Assembly (NCBI GenBank): GCA_905250125.1 | Contig: CAJNOL010000144.1 | Span: 124,001-188,000, forward strand | Origin: Rotaria sordida | Taxonomy: Eukaryota > Rotifera > Eurotatoria > Philodinida > Philodinidae | Length of the DNA stretch: 64,000 bases | Reading direction: 5' to 3' | In this document: piece by piece, positions 12,401 to 24,618 of the stretch | Numbering within the stretch: the stretch's first letter is position 1 | Layout of the letters: every line of letters begins with the position of its first letter | Program-made: the position numbers and the translations under genes | Notes under the pieces: generated by a model | Told to the model about the DNA's origin: nothing | Seen by the model: the letters and a program-made list of their open reading frames with translations, nothing else | Database searches by the model: none

Positions 12401-13438
12401 GTATTAAATAAAAGAAAAACAGAATAAAATAAGAGAAAAATGTTGTTTTTTTTATTGTTGTAAAAAAATAAAATTTCTATAGAGATCAAAATAATCATGT
12501 GTGATAAATAGAAATCTGAGAAATAAATTAATTTTGTTTAAACATATGTATATGTATTATGTATTGCGTTAAAACATAAGTTCTGCAAATTTTTGTGCAG
12601 CATCAAAGATAACTATAACTTATAGGTCAATTTTTGACCAGATAATATGATATACGTAGGTTTGTAGAGGACGACTTCGTCTATTCAATGGTATATACAT
12701 ATATTGTCAAATTCTGCTGTGTACTGTGAAAGAAAATTAAATTGAAAAATGAGAGATTTAATGCGAGTTTTGTATATAAAAATTCAAATCAAGCACAGTC
12801 AAGCTAAAAATCTCTACGCAACAGGGTTTGATAATATTGGATCGAGGAAGTCTTCCTTTATGAACCTACATTTATTCGCTTATCTGGTTAAAAGGTTATA
12901 ATCGCCTTTATTTTACGACAAAGATATGTAATATCAATCAAGAATATAATCAGAATTATTTTCGATAGCATTCACTCATCTTACTGGTAATTATTCAATC
13001 TCATGTTTTTATCGAGAATTTCAAGTATATTACTACCAAAATAATTAATGACTTTTAATGTGACTTGTTGTAACTAATCGAGTGTGACTTGTCATTCTTA
13101 GTTGTATTTTTCCAATTCCTAGCAATAAATAATGAGTTAATTGTTGGATACGAGGTCTATTCCGATGGAATCAATCATAATAAAAAATCCTTGAAATATA
13201 AATATCATCTAAACAAATCAAAATCTGTGTTTAAAGCATCGTAATATTATGTTCATTATTTGTTGAATATGATACCAAGATGTAATGAAATGTTTGATTT
13301 TCACATTCTTGTTCATGCTCAATGTGACAAAGTATCTATACTGAAGGTAACATGTAAACTATCTTTTTCCATTGAATCGTTTTCGAAAAAACTAGCTCTT
13401 GTTATAATTTAATATAGAGAAACAATACTTCCACGAGG

Positions 13439-13742
13439 AAGCTGCGGGTGCTTCCAGACCCAGATCCGATCGACCGGGTCCGAATCCAACGTTTTATTTT
13501 TTGTCAGGCCCCGTTCAACGTTTTTATGAATCCGCTACTACCCAAATGAGAAATACAGCAACAAGATATAATTATACGCTGAAGTTTTTTTTTTTCAGAG
13601 AGTGGCGAATAAATCGCTAAAGTCGTGATCCTTTACTTGTTCATGTACACGAAGGGTGACAGGTAATCGATGGGAAAAACTTCGGGTTTGAGCCCGACCG
13701 GATTCGGGCTCGGGTCCACAAAAACGTGGGCCCGCAGCTCTG
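13439..13742. mobile_element. Decayed hAT-like MITE (GC-rich ends)
   Basis: The left end AAGCTGCGGGTGC and right end GGGCCCGCAGCTCTG form a short inverted repeat. Both ends carry several copies of CGGGTCCGA or TTCGGGCTCGGGTCC-type words, far more GC-rich than the surroundings. The right terminus ends CTCTG, like other hAT-type ends in this window. No matching 8-bp flank was found, so the call is tentative. Confidence 0.4.
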
Positions 13743-14914
13743 TAAATCCCACCATATTTATGACGATTGTTTTCACACTGGATAGAAACTGTTCAACTTC
13801 AAACATGAAAAGCTATTGTTTTCTCGCCAAAATTACCTTAGTTAGTAGTGAAATCATATCGAGAACTGTCAGATAACATATCACGTTCGCATAAGAAAAT
13901 AACTATTTAGGCAAAATTCTTTCAGAAGGGTGAAGTAATCGTCCTCTCGTGATGTTAGTTCATATAATCCAAAAGTTATAAATTAGACGCATTCAGTGAC
14001 TAACGATTCGTCAAATAGACTGCAGAAAAATAGCCCAACAGACTATTTTTAACTCAGATAATGTGCATCTCGTTGAAACCTAATTTTCAAACTGACCTTT
14101 CTTCTTTGAAAGGAAGAATATTCCTGCTTTTCAGTTGTCTAGCAGCAGACTCAATAGCACAATATCTTCCATACAACTAATACTAGATATAGCTCTGAAC
14201 AGAAGGCCAGTCTGATGGCGAGCTCTTGAGCTCTCCACACACACTAACTAGACATAGGAGTAGGTTTAGATCACAACATAGTCAGCATGCTGTCGGACGG
14301 GATAATCCGAGACAAACAGTCGTTAGTGTCTTGCCCAGAGTCATTTCATGGCTGGTGGTGCCTAAGTTTACCTTATTAATCTTCATAATAAGCCGTATTT
14401 CTTTGAATAATTAGTACCCAGCAGGAAGTATTTAGATCGAAGCAAAGTTCTAAGATTCTGCTCAATTAGATGGCGTCATGCCTAGCTGAAGAGCACAGTG
14501 TTGAGCAACATGAATTTAGATCACATTATAGTTATAACGAACTATGCTCGAAAATCCAGATGAAACTTGAGTCCGGATCGGCAGTTCACCGAAATCGCTA
14601 TACTTGTTCTTGAAATATTCATTTCATCCGTTATGTCTAAGCTCGATACGAATACGAATTTTATTCCTGAGATATTAGTTTTTATTCGAACTGTTTGTGG
14701 ACGACTAGGAAAGTATGACGAACTGATCAAGGCCATGTTTTTTGATCGTTTTTCTATCGACAAATTAATTACTAGTTTTTTAAATATATATATATATATA
14801 TATATATGTGTCAGGCAAAATTAAACTAAGTTTGAAAGACTTGTTATTTTAACAGAATTTTAAAAAAATTGAAGAAAACTTGTTTATTTTTGTAACTATA
14901 GAATTTGACAGAAC

Positions 14915-15130
14915 GTAGAGTTCGTAAGTTGTATTCCATACAAATTAAACTAAGTCTAGGAAAATGTAGAGTTCGCGAGTTGTATTCAATGCAAATTGAA
15001 CTAAGCTTAGGAAGATGTAGAGTTCGCAAGTTGTATTCAATGCAAATTAAACTAAGCTTAGGAAGATGTAGAGTGCGCGAGTTATATTCCATAGAAATTA
15101 AACTAAACTTGGGAAGATGTAGAGTTCGCT
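14915..15130. repeat. 51-bp minisatellite, about 4.2 copies
   Basis: Units starting GTAGAGTTCG (or close variants) lie at 14915, 14966, 15017, 15068 and 15119 (partial), exactly 51 bp apart. They differ by a few substitutions per copy and no indels. Because 51 is a multiple of 3, both strands stay open through the array (17-residue period), but nothing suggests translation. A diverged partial unit precedes the array near 14815. Confidence 0.9.
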
Positions 15131-16253
15131 AATATATTCCACTGACATTGAGCTGATCGTAACCAATCCGACCAAAAAGGAAAAAAAGAAAGGATGTTCT
15201 TTATAATCAGGCATCAATTCTCATCGATACCTAACTGCTTTCCTCCGAATACAGTACGGTTCATAGATAATATGCAAACAATATAGATGACGTTATTATG
15301 TTTAACCGGGTTCTATCGCATCCAACAAACTAACGAAAAACTTTAATTTATGTCTTCTCATAATGTAATAGTAACGGTACTCACTCGGCAATTAATACTC
15401 AATAAATATGTTAGTTTGTCTGTTTTTAAAAATAGTTCATTCTCAAAAAAGATACAATTTTCTCATATGAATAGCTTTAAGTAACAACGAAGAGAACGAT
15501 TTTCAGTGGTTGCTTAGTTCTAGTTTTCGGATATTGTGTTTAATGGCTATTCAATCTCGCAGAACTACTTCTATATCTTCATAGCTATTTACATACTTAT
15601 CACCTATTCCATTCACATTATTGATTTTTTTTCGAGCAGAGAGTAGTGAAGACGCTTATAGATTGCCACAAATCTGCTAGATAAGTATTTCTCTTATCCA
15701 ACGTAACGGTCATTAGTCGTTAGACTTCGCTTGTATGACATCTTCCTGAACTTCTGACATTCTTTTTTTTGTTTCCTCATGTGTGACTATTTCTAGATTA
15801 GTTGAATTTAATGAAGAGAAGACACAGTTTTAATTGTGCAAGACGACATTATGCTAAAAAGACATCAATACTCAATCCTACAGTTCACCACACACACAGT
15901 ACGATTTTAAGACATTAATGTAAAAATAATGCAACTAGTTATAAAGCCTTGTTAGCAATTTATTTCACGTTATCGATTGTATTTGTCGTGAGGTATTTTT
16001 ATGATTTGTTTACAAATCTGTGGATAAAAAGGCACTGGAGACGAAGCAGAATCTGGTGTTGGATTACTTCCAAAGAGTATGAATTGGTGAGAAATGAACA
16101 TAATAAGTTTATTTAATTAAAAAACTAAGTGCATTCTGTTTTCTTAATCAAAATGAAAACTTGAATTCATTTTCATATGAAAGAAAATAATTTCTTCATT
16201 TCGCGCCTAACTACAAATCAATTTTGCCTAAGTTCAATTTTGCCTAGGACATA
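15131..16253. other. Gene-free spacer
   Basis: Unique-looking AT-rich sequence. No gene, RNA gene or clear repeat was seen. Confidence 0.4.
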
Positions 16254-16255
16254 TA

Positions 16256-17150
16256 CAGGGTGGCGCAAAAGTCACTTTACCCAAAAAAAATTGAATATCT
16301 TCTTTATAGTCCAAGCAAATGAGCTGATTTTTTTATCAATGATAGAGACGTGTTCACGCTTTATATCCATAAAGGCATGCCTAGAGAGACTCTTTGTTAA
16401 GTATCACTATTGACCTCAACAAAAACAACTTACTTTTTCGCAGTTAGAAAAAAAAGTTGCTTTGTCGAAAAAAATTGAGTATCTCCACTACGGCTTGAGC
16501 TAACGGGCTGATTCTTTTATCAATGATAGAGGTGTGTTCAAGCTTTATATTCATAAAGACATGCCTAGAGAGGTCCTCTGTTAAGTATATTGTTTACTAT
16601 CCTATCTGTGAAAAGGTAAAATTTTTCTTGTTGAGATCATTAGTGGTACTTTATAAAGGCTCTTTCTAATATTATCCGTATGGGCTTAAAGCGTGAACAT
16701 GCTTCTATTATTGGTAAAAAAATTAGTCCGTTTGCTCGAGCGGTAGCGGAGATATTTAATTTTTTTTGTGGTATCGTGACTTTTGGGCCATATACAGGAT
16801 GGTCCAAAAGTCAGTTTACCAAAATAAAAATTGAATATTTCCATCACGGCTCGAGCAAACGAGCTGACTTTTTTACCAACAATAGAGGTGTGTTCAAGTT
16901 TCATATCCATAAAGACATGCCTAGAGAGACCCTCTGTTAAGTATACTGTTTTTTTTTCTATCTGTGAAAAAATAAAATTTTTCTTATTGAGGTCAATAGA
17001 GGTACTTAACAAAGAGTCTCTCTAGGCATGCCTTTATGGATATAAAGCGCGAACATGTCTCTATCATTGATAAAAAAGTCAGCTCATTTGCTTGAGCTCT
17101 AAAGGAGATATTCAATTTTTTTTGGGTAAAGTGACTTTTGCGCCACCCTG
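16256..17150. mobile_element. Cluster of palindromic mariner-type MITEs
   Basis: The outer ends are perfect inverted repeats, CAGGGTGGCGCAAAAGTCAC at 16256 and its complement ending at 17150, with TA on both sides (16254-16255 and 17151-17152). This is the pattern of Tc1/mariner elements. Internally there are at least two palindromic units: about 16452-16790, with a truncated left end, and 16795-17150, starting CAGGATGGTCCAAAAGTCAG after TA. An extra left arm lies at 16256-16440. Each arm repeats the words CATGCCTAGAGAG and GTTCA(A/C)GCTT. No transposase remains, so these are non-autonomous. Confidence 0.85.
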
Positions 17151-19189
17151 TATATATATATTTGATGTAAAGGAAAATAGCTGAAATTAGAATTTTTTAA
17201 ATTTATTTATTAATTAAAATTGATAAAAATTAAAATTAAAAAAAAACAGTTGTTTCTTCCTTGGTTTAATCAAATTCATTGATTGCCTATCTAATTCTTT
17301 TTTATCAGTTTGCATTGCATTAAAATTAACTTGACTAGAAAAACTTATATTTGATCATATCAAATGAAAATATCTTTCAAATATATTCACAATCATTTGG
17401 ATACTTTATTCAATGTTCATTCATTAATCATCATTTTTCTTGGTTTTGATCATAATCTCAATGACGATTATCATCAAAGAAATATTTCGTTTAATCAAAT
17501 TAAAATATTTCAAGCTGTCACTAGATCAGTGTAAACTAGTATACGTGAGACTGTCGACTATATGAGGATCTTCACTTAATTCGTCTTATCATATGCCATG
17601 TTTGCACCTATACTTAGACTTAGTTGGCGTATTTTTCATCTTCGACGAAACGTAACATGCATTCTCTTGATGAGTAAATGCCGTTATTTTCGACTAAATT
17701 CAAACGTATTCTATTTTTGTTTTAGTTCTTTTTAATTTTAGTCTAATATTTAGAATCAAATTAAATTTTTTTTATCTATATATTGAAGCTTAATTTAATT
17801 CCATTGTTATGAAAAACAGACGCTATCTATATCTTAGTTCATTGTCAACTGATACGAGTAGTTATTCACTAAGTTCTTTTTTTTCTTTCTATTAGAAGAA
17901 TATCAAAACTGTAGACGAAAGTCTTTCAATTAAGCAAATTTTTGCTAAACAATAAGAAAGATAATATATGGAAAGATTTATTTTGCTATCATTAAAAAAC
18001 GAAAGACACGTTCCATAGCTAAACGACTATGATATTGATCTCCAGAAAACGGAGGAAAAACATACGCCTACGCATTTTCTGAAGAAAACAAAAAGACATG
18101 TTCTAAGAGCAGATACTTCAGTATATTTTTTGTATAAATGATGAAACCCTCTCTGCAACAAATATTAGCTGACACAAAAAAGCAGAAAAATTTGAAAACA
18201 TCCAAGTCCAATTATTCTCTTATTGTCTAATTTTGCCTACTTCTCAAAATGATTTCGCTAAGAAACTGTCTACTACTCAAAAACTCGTGATTACGCCAGT
18301 GTACATAAAAGAACTACAGTTACTTTCTCGTGATTGTCAATCCTTGTCATGCATTTATATTTATTTTTAAGAAACAATTTTACAATATTATAAAAATAGA
18401 AAATCAGTTTTCAGATATTTCTAGATCTAAATTCCTATTTTATTAGTATTTTTACAACTTGTTTTTCTTCAAGATATATAATAAATTTATTTTATTAATC
18501 CAATGAATTTTATAACCTTCATAAGTAAGCAATAATAGTGTCTGGAAAATTCCTTGATGTTTTCTCATTTACGAGAAAATGTCAACTGATTTATTTAGTT
18601 CATTCCAGTCGTCAATGAACATTTTCAATTACGGATGAAGTAGAACTGAGAAAACTAATATTCGAGCTTTAGTCGACTTCAGTAATAATATTTATGCGAG
18701 ACGATTTTTTCGCCTAACAGAATTTTTTAATCTTCTTATCAAAGATTATTTCAGGAGGTAGAGATCTTTTTGATAACATCATGATTTGGCGAGCAATAAT
18801 AAAAACTAGAAGAGAAATACTCGTAGTGCATCCATTTCTAAAGATAATTTAATTGCAATTTTCTTTTTATGAGAACTTTAATGAGTTGATAATGATTTCA
18901 AAGTCGAATTCATTTCATAGTTAAAATTTCATCTAACATCTGTCATAATAATCTGCGAGAGTGCGTCAATTAGTGACAATAGCAGCATTTAGTTTTCGGA
19001 AATCTTGCAATTACAACGGAAGAATACCATTTAAGCTTTTCATTTTTTTTTAATAAAAAATCTAAAATGAAATGTAACATGTCAATAACATACTAGCCTA
19101 TACAAAAAAAAAAAAAAACTTGATAGGAATAGATCTTGTCATATTTTGTTTCATACTTCGACTTTCAATTGAGTGAAAACTACTTAATA
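17151..19189. other. Gene-free spacer
   Basis: AT-rich, with no coding signal or clear repeat found. Confidence 0.4.
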
Positions 19190-20348
19190 CAGGGCATCCA
19201 AAAAGTCCACTATGAAAAACAATATGAATATCTCATAAATATTTCAAGTTATTTACATATTTTTTTAAAAATATTATAGAATATTCTTGGCAGTTTTATT
19301 TCATATAATTTTGTTTTTAATAAATATTAAAAATTATTGGAATTATCGGAAATACATATGTAAATCTGTCATTTTTGAAATATTTGAAAAAAATACAGGA
19401 AAAAGTTAATTTGTTTTTTTTTGGAAATTGTCATGTCTTGTTAAGATTTATTGTCATTTTATATTTATTGATAAACGATTTCAATAAAAAATGGCTACGT
19501 CGATAAAAAAAAAATAATAAATTCTCTTAACTGTTAATATTCTCTAGGATTGATATCAAAATTTGACAATTTCAACTTGATCTTGTGAATCTTCTTTGTG
19601 AAATTATTGGACACATTATGCTTTACTTGTTTTAATCAGAAGATGTTCAATCAACATTCGGTGTATTATTGTTCGTCAAATGAAAGAGACTATTGTCACA
19701 ACTTGAACTTTTGCTAGTGTTTCATTTTCACGAACATCATGACCTTTGCCGATCTTTTTCTTTTTTGTAATTGTTGAAAATCTTTCAGAAAATTTTCGAT
19801 TTTCTACTATAATAATTTCACAAAAGAATTGAAAAATATCTCTAATAAAGTCTGTATTTTGCGTTTACAGATCAAATTCAACTTTCATTTATTATTTCAC
19901 AACGATAAATGAACGTCGAATTTAACTATTGATAAAACTATTTGTATTCTAATGTCAATGAGTACAACAATTTATCAGACAATATATACAATAAAACTAT
20001 AAGAAACATACTGTCATAATATTGAAAAACAATAATATAAATCATTTGCACTAATTAATCCTTTGAGAAAAGCACGTCCGTATATATATGATTTGAAAAT
20101 TTTTGTAGAAATAAAAGTCTTTTGATTGATTAAAGTAGGTTTTTTGAGTGTGTTATTTGCTTTCCTATCTTGAAACCTTCTTTTTTGTATCTTTGAAGTA
20201 AGAATAAATATGACAATTATGATAATAACAACTTTTTAAATGATAATTAATTCCAACACTTCAGCTTTATTTCTCTTAGACCAAAAAAACGTTTGTACTC
20301 AAAAGATTCAAAACTTTCTTTTCATATTGAACTTTTTGAAGCACTCTG
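19190..20348. mobile_element. Decayed mariner-like element
   Basis: The left end TA-CAGGGCATCCAAAAAGTCC (19190) and the complement of the right end, TA-CAGAGTGCTTCAAAAAGTT (ending 20348), align over about 30 bp with a few mismatches and one gap. The size of 1,159 bp is near that of a mariner. The interior is full of stops on both strands and no DDE motif could be read. It could be a fossil autonomous copy or a long MITE. Confidence 0.5.
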
Positions 20349-23300
20349 TATGTCAGGCGCTCTTAGAAATAATTATATAATAGTATTTTGTTTTTGCTAT
20401 AAAAAGAACCCTTATGCAAAAATATTAAAAAAAAACACAGTTGTATCTAAGAAAATTTGTTAGTAGAATTCATTTAATATTTATTTTGTGTTGAATGAAT
20501 AATTCATGTTGAAGAAATCTCTCGAACGAATATTTCAAATAATATACTTCGAAATAATCAATGATTTCTATTATTGCATGTCTTTTCGGTATTTTTTTTT
20601 ATATTGAGAATATAACTAAGATTAATCTTCGAAAGAAAATGCAATATGTATATATCAGATAGAAGCAAGTACTTTTATTAGTGAAATGTTTTTGTGACGA
20701 TCAATCTTTAATGTTTCATTAGATGTCTGTTTTTTATCTTATGAATAATCTTCTACGGATTTTTCATATATATATAAGAATATAATTCTTTGTTTTTGAA
20801 ATGAAGAGATTAATATGAATTTTCTATCTTCATCGATTTTATTTAATAAAAATATATTTCTATGACAGCATAGTTTATAACAGTTGAAATTTCAATGTTG
20901 ATTATAGAACAAAAAATTAGCGTGAAAAACAAAAATCTAATTTAATATAGAAATTATTTTCTCCTTTAATTTGTCTTTATATTTTTTATATATTAACGAT
21001 GAGAAATTAGAATTTCAAATTAACATCATCAAACAAATAACTAAATAGTAAATGATATCATATTAATCGATAAGACTGAATTCATTGACATTTATAAGAA
21101 TGAATAAAGAAAACTTTTCGCATTAATAAAATGTTTATGTTGATAAATGCAAATATACTAGTTTATCTCACTTCATACAAAATTTACCAAAACTAAAAGA
21201 AATTTATTCATTAAATCAACTTGTTTAATAGAAACAATTAATTTTATTTTTGAAGCACATCATTATTTACGAAATAATGCTATGTGCATCAGACATCTAT
21301 TGTTAAAAACTAAATATAAATGACGATCTTTCACTTAAGCACGAGTGATAAGATGACAGCCGTGATGAAAAAAGGAGAAAAAAAACTACGTTCTTAAATC
21401 AGGTTTTTTATCATTTTTCATTTTATTAAATTTTCTACTTCAAAAAAAAAAGGAAAAGAGAATCATTGATGACTAGGTTTCTTTTTTTCTCTAATGCGTA
21501 TCATATAAAACAGAGCAGCTGCTTTCAATTCCCATAATGTACGTATGTGTAACCTTGATGTTAGTTCTCTCTAAATAATCATCGTTGAATTATTCGTCAA
21601 GGTTTGATGCTGCCTTCCGTTCTGTCCTTCTAGACGAGACAATCATCTCTTTATTTTATCTATTCCAAATGTATATTAAACAAGGCTTCTCTTTCTTTCA
21701 TTCAACAAATTCTTATAATGATAATTTTTTATCAGTAAAAAAGATTTCATTTTGTTTTAATTAAATCTCTTGGGAAATTTTTTAAAATATTATAATATTA
21801 ATAAATACTGATCTATTTTGATTTATCTTATATGGAGAGAAAAAGAAAAAAGAAAAAAACAATGAATCGAAATGACAGTTTCAGTTTTCTCGGTACAAAG
21901 ATAGACAAATAGTTAGTTATTATCGTAGAATATTATTTTTTAGTATTCGCCAATTACAATGTCTTGGCTAGCATAATCAAGTTTCTGCCTATCTTTTTTT
22001 CTTTTTTTCCTCTTGTTTTTCATTCTAGACTTTGACATCTTCTCAACTTGTATGCTTTTCTACTTGTCTATTCGTCTGAAAGTGCGTGTGTATCGTCGTT
22101 TCTTTTTTCTTTTCTTTTACTATTTTTTCTACTCAATATTGATGGCAATGATATTCTCTGCGGCATTGCCATCACCGCTCTTATCTTGTAGTGTTGCCTG
22201 CTCGATGATGGTAGTCGTAGAGAGTGCTGCACATTGTCGAGCACTAGCAGGCTAATCACATTAATGAAGAAGAAATTCTATCATCATGTTGCTACCCGTC
22301 CGTCCGTCATCGTCGTTTACTGACAAGAAAAAAAGAAGAAGAAGAAGGGAAAAAACGCAGAACAACGGCATCAACGAAGCGTCCGCAGGAGAGAAGATAA
22401 CTCGTCGGCAGCTGTTACTCGACCGACGACGAGTGTGAACTACTATCTACTGTATTACATGAGAAGAAGGAGAATAGGAAAAAAAAATTGCGACAAGCGA
22501 ACAAGCGGACACGAGTAGTTCAGAGACAGCTACTGCTTATTGGCGGAGTATGGAGAAAGAAAGAGAATTTTCCGTAAAAAAAAAAAGAAGTTTCAGCAGC
22601 ATCAGAGAAACCTTTTCTTTTCTCTGTATCTGTGTAGTGCATAGTATAGAGTAGACGCGACCCACAACACAATAACAACAACAATATTGGTTTTACCATT
22701 ACTACTAACATAGAGTGGCAATAGCAATTCCCTTTTTCTCTCTCTCTCTCTTTTTTTCTTTCCATTCTCTTGTTAAAGGATATCAACAATATATTAGTCA
22801 GTAGAAAATTGAGATTTTGTTTTTCAGAAAATATTCAATAAAAACTTACTCTAACGATGTTTTATCATTTAAAAATCAACGGGTATGAATATAAGAATTA
22901 TTTATTTAGATTTGATTTTATTTATTGTATCAAATATCTAGAATTGAACATCAATTAATATAATCAAATATAATCTTGATACAAACATATATACATCTAT
23001 TTACTCTATATACAACACTCATTTTATCAGGTAACTAAATTTTTATTCTTAAAATTTCTTTAATATAGAACAGGTGTCAGTCGTGAAACACAACTAATAA
23101 ATTTGTCTTTTATATATTCTATCTATTTAATAATCATATTAAAAAAAAAAAAAGAATTGAATAGAAATAAAATATTCCGATGATTGATGATAGATCAAGT
23201 TCATTTCGAAAAAAGATATTTCATAAAATAATTAACTTTGATTTTCTTTTCATCATATTCCAAATATTTCTTTATTAACTTCATGATCTATCTATTTTTT

Positions 23301-24618
23301 TTCCATTAGTTTTTTTTTCCTTTTTATTTTCTCAATAATTATGTGCTCATCTTTATTATTGGTAACTGATTACTGATTTAATGAGTATTGCATGATTTTG
23401 TCCTTTTCTAATATGATAATGACTGTGGGTTTTGGTTGTTTCCATGGTGGTGCTAGTCGTGTTTTTTATAACAGCGACAGTTTCATAAAAAAAATGAGTG
23501 CAGAATACATCCGGCAGCAAGTAATGCCAGAGAATAGAAAAAAAAAACGCGAAGAAGAACTCGAGCAAGCGAAATGAAGAGAGAAAAAAAAAGACTAGGC
23601 GCTTGTGTGAGAGGAGAAAAAAAAAACGGGAATGTTCCGTTGAGTCGTCATATAGCGGATGCATTTCAAGAAAATAAGTTAACTATGCGAGAACATTTAC
23701 ACACCGTATGATTATTTTTTTCTCGTATTGAAAATTGCACTATCAACACAAGAAAAATATTAAATAAATCAACATGGTGAGTAGAGAAAGAAAAAAAAAC
23801 CGGATCAAAATGTTTCTGTCTTTGCTCAAAATATCCGTCAACTAAGATTTATATATATTTACACACAGCGCGCACACACACACAGTTTTCTGATTTCTTT
23901 TTCTTTTTCCATCACTGACACTTACCAGCACCGATCTTATTGAAATGAGTGAAAAAAAAACAAAAGAATATAGAAAATATAATTCTTTGATTAATAAATT
24001 GATAGAGAATAAGGAAAGGGGGCTACATCAAAACAAGACATTCGATAGTCAAGTTTGTTCTCATTACAATACACAAATTAAAGAAAAGAAAATCGAAAAA
24101 AAAATTTTCTGAAAGAATATGTTGTTTTTTTTTTTAGTATTTAGTTAAGAAGGATTTTAGTAGACTATATTCATTTCCTTAATCACCAAAATCCATAGAA
24201 CGATATAGAAAAATTGAAGGCTTGCGTGCAAAGCATTGTAGAGAATTGTTTTACGTCGATAGTATGAGTCACGTGAATACAATTCTTTCAATATTCTTAA
24301 TCGGCTTTGAGACGAAAATAGAAAAAAAAATATATAAACTTATTCTTAGTGATTCATTTTTCTCTTCTTTTGAGTCTGATTTAATATTTCTTTATCCGAA
24401 AATTTGGTCCGGAAACAAGGCTTGTTCAAGTTCCGAAGGCGGTAATTGCTATCCGGATCCGCTTTTTTTCCAATTCCGTTCAGTAAGATGGCGTGCATCG
24501 AGCAAAAGAAGGTCATCTATCACAAAAGAATATTGCTTTGCATACAATTTATTGATCTTTATAAGTTTAGAATATATTATTTATGTTTTAGTTACGTAAA
24601 AAGTTACTTCCATCAACA
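20349..24618. other. Spacer and probable 5' region of the G alpha gene
   Basis: No protein-coding gene was recognised. Between about 22,260 and 22,700, and again between 23,360 and 23,680, the base composition rises in GC and contains simple GAA/GTC-type tracts, as expected of promoter or 5' UTR DNA. A splice-acceptor-like TTTTAG at 24586-24591 lies 28 bp before the G alpha ATG, so the leader is probably spliced. Confidence 0.4.

Larger units (their letters stand above)
12379..14914. other. Spacer with decayed repeats
   Basis: No gene is seen. It contains a GC-rich element at about 13439-13742 and a (TA)n tract at about 14783-14807, just before the minisatellite. Confidence 0.45.

Noticed and set aside
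13450-13490. GGGTCCGAATCC resembling a tRNA B box
   Set aside because: No A box, acceptor stem or anticodon arm around it; it belongs to the GC-rich word array.
14905-15132. Repeat protein encoded by the 51-bp array
   Set aside because: Both strands are open equally and there is no gene context; treated as a minisatellite.
22013-22789. Frames on both strands in simple-sequence DNA
   Set aside because: They arise from CTT/GAA-type tracts; better explained as promoter or leader of the G alpha gene.
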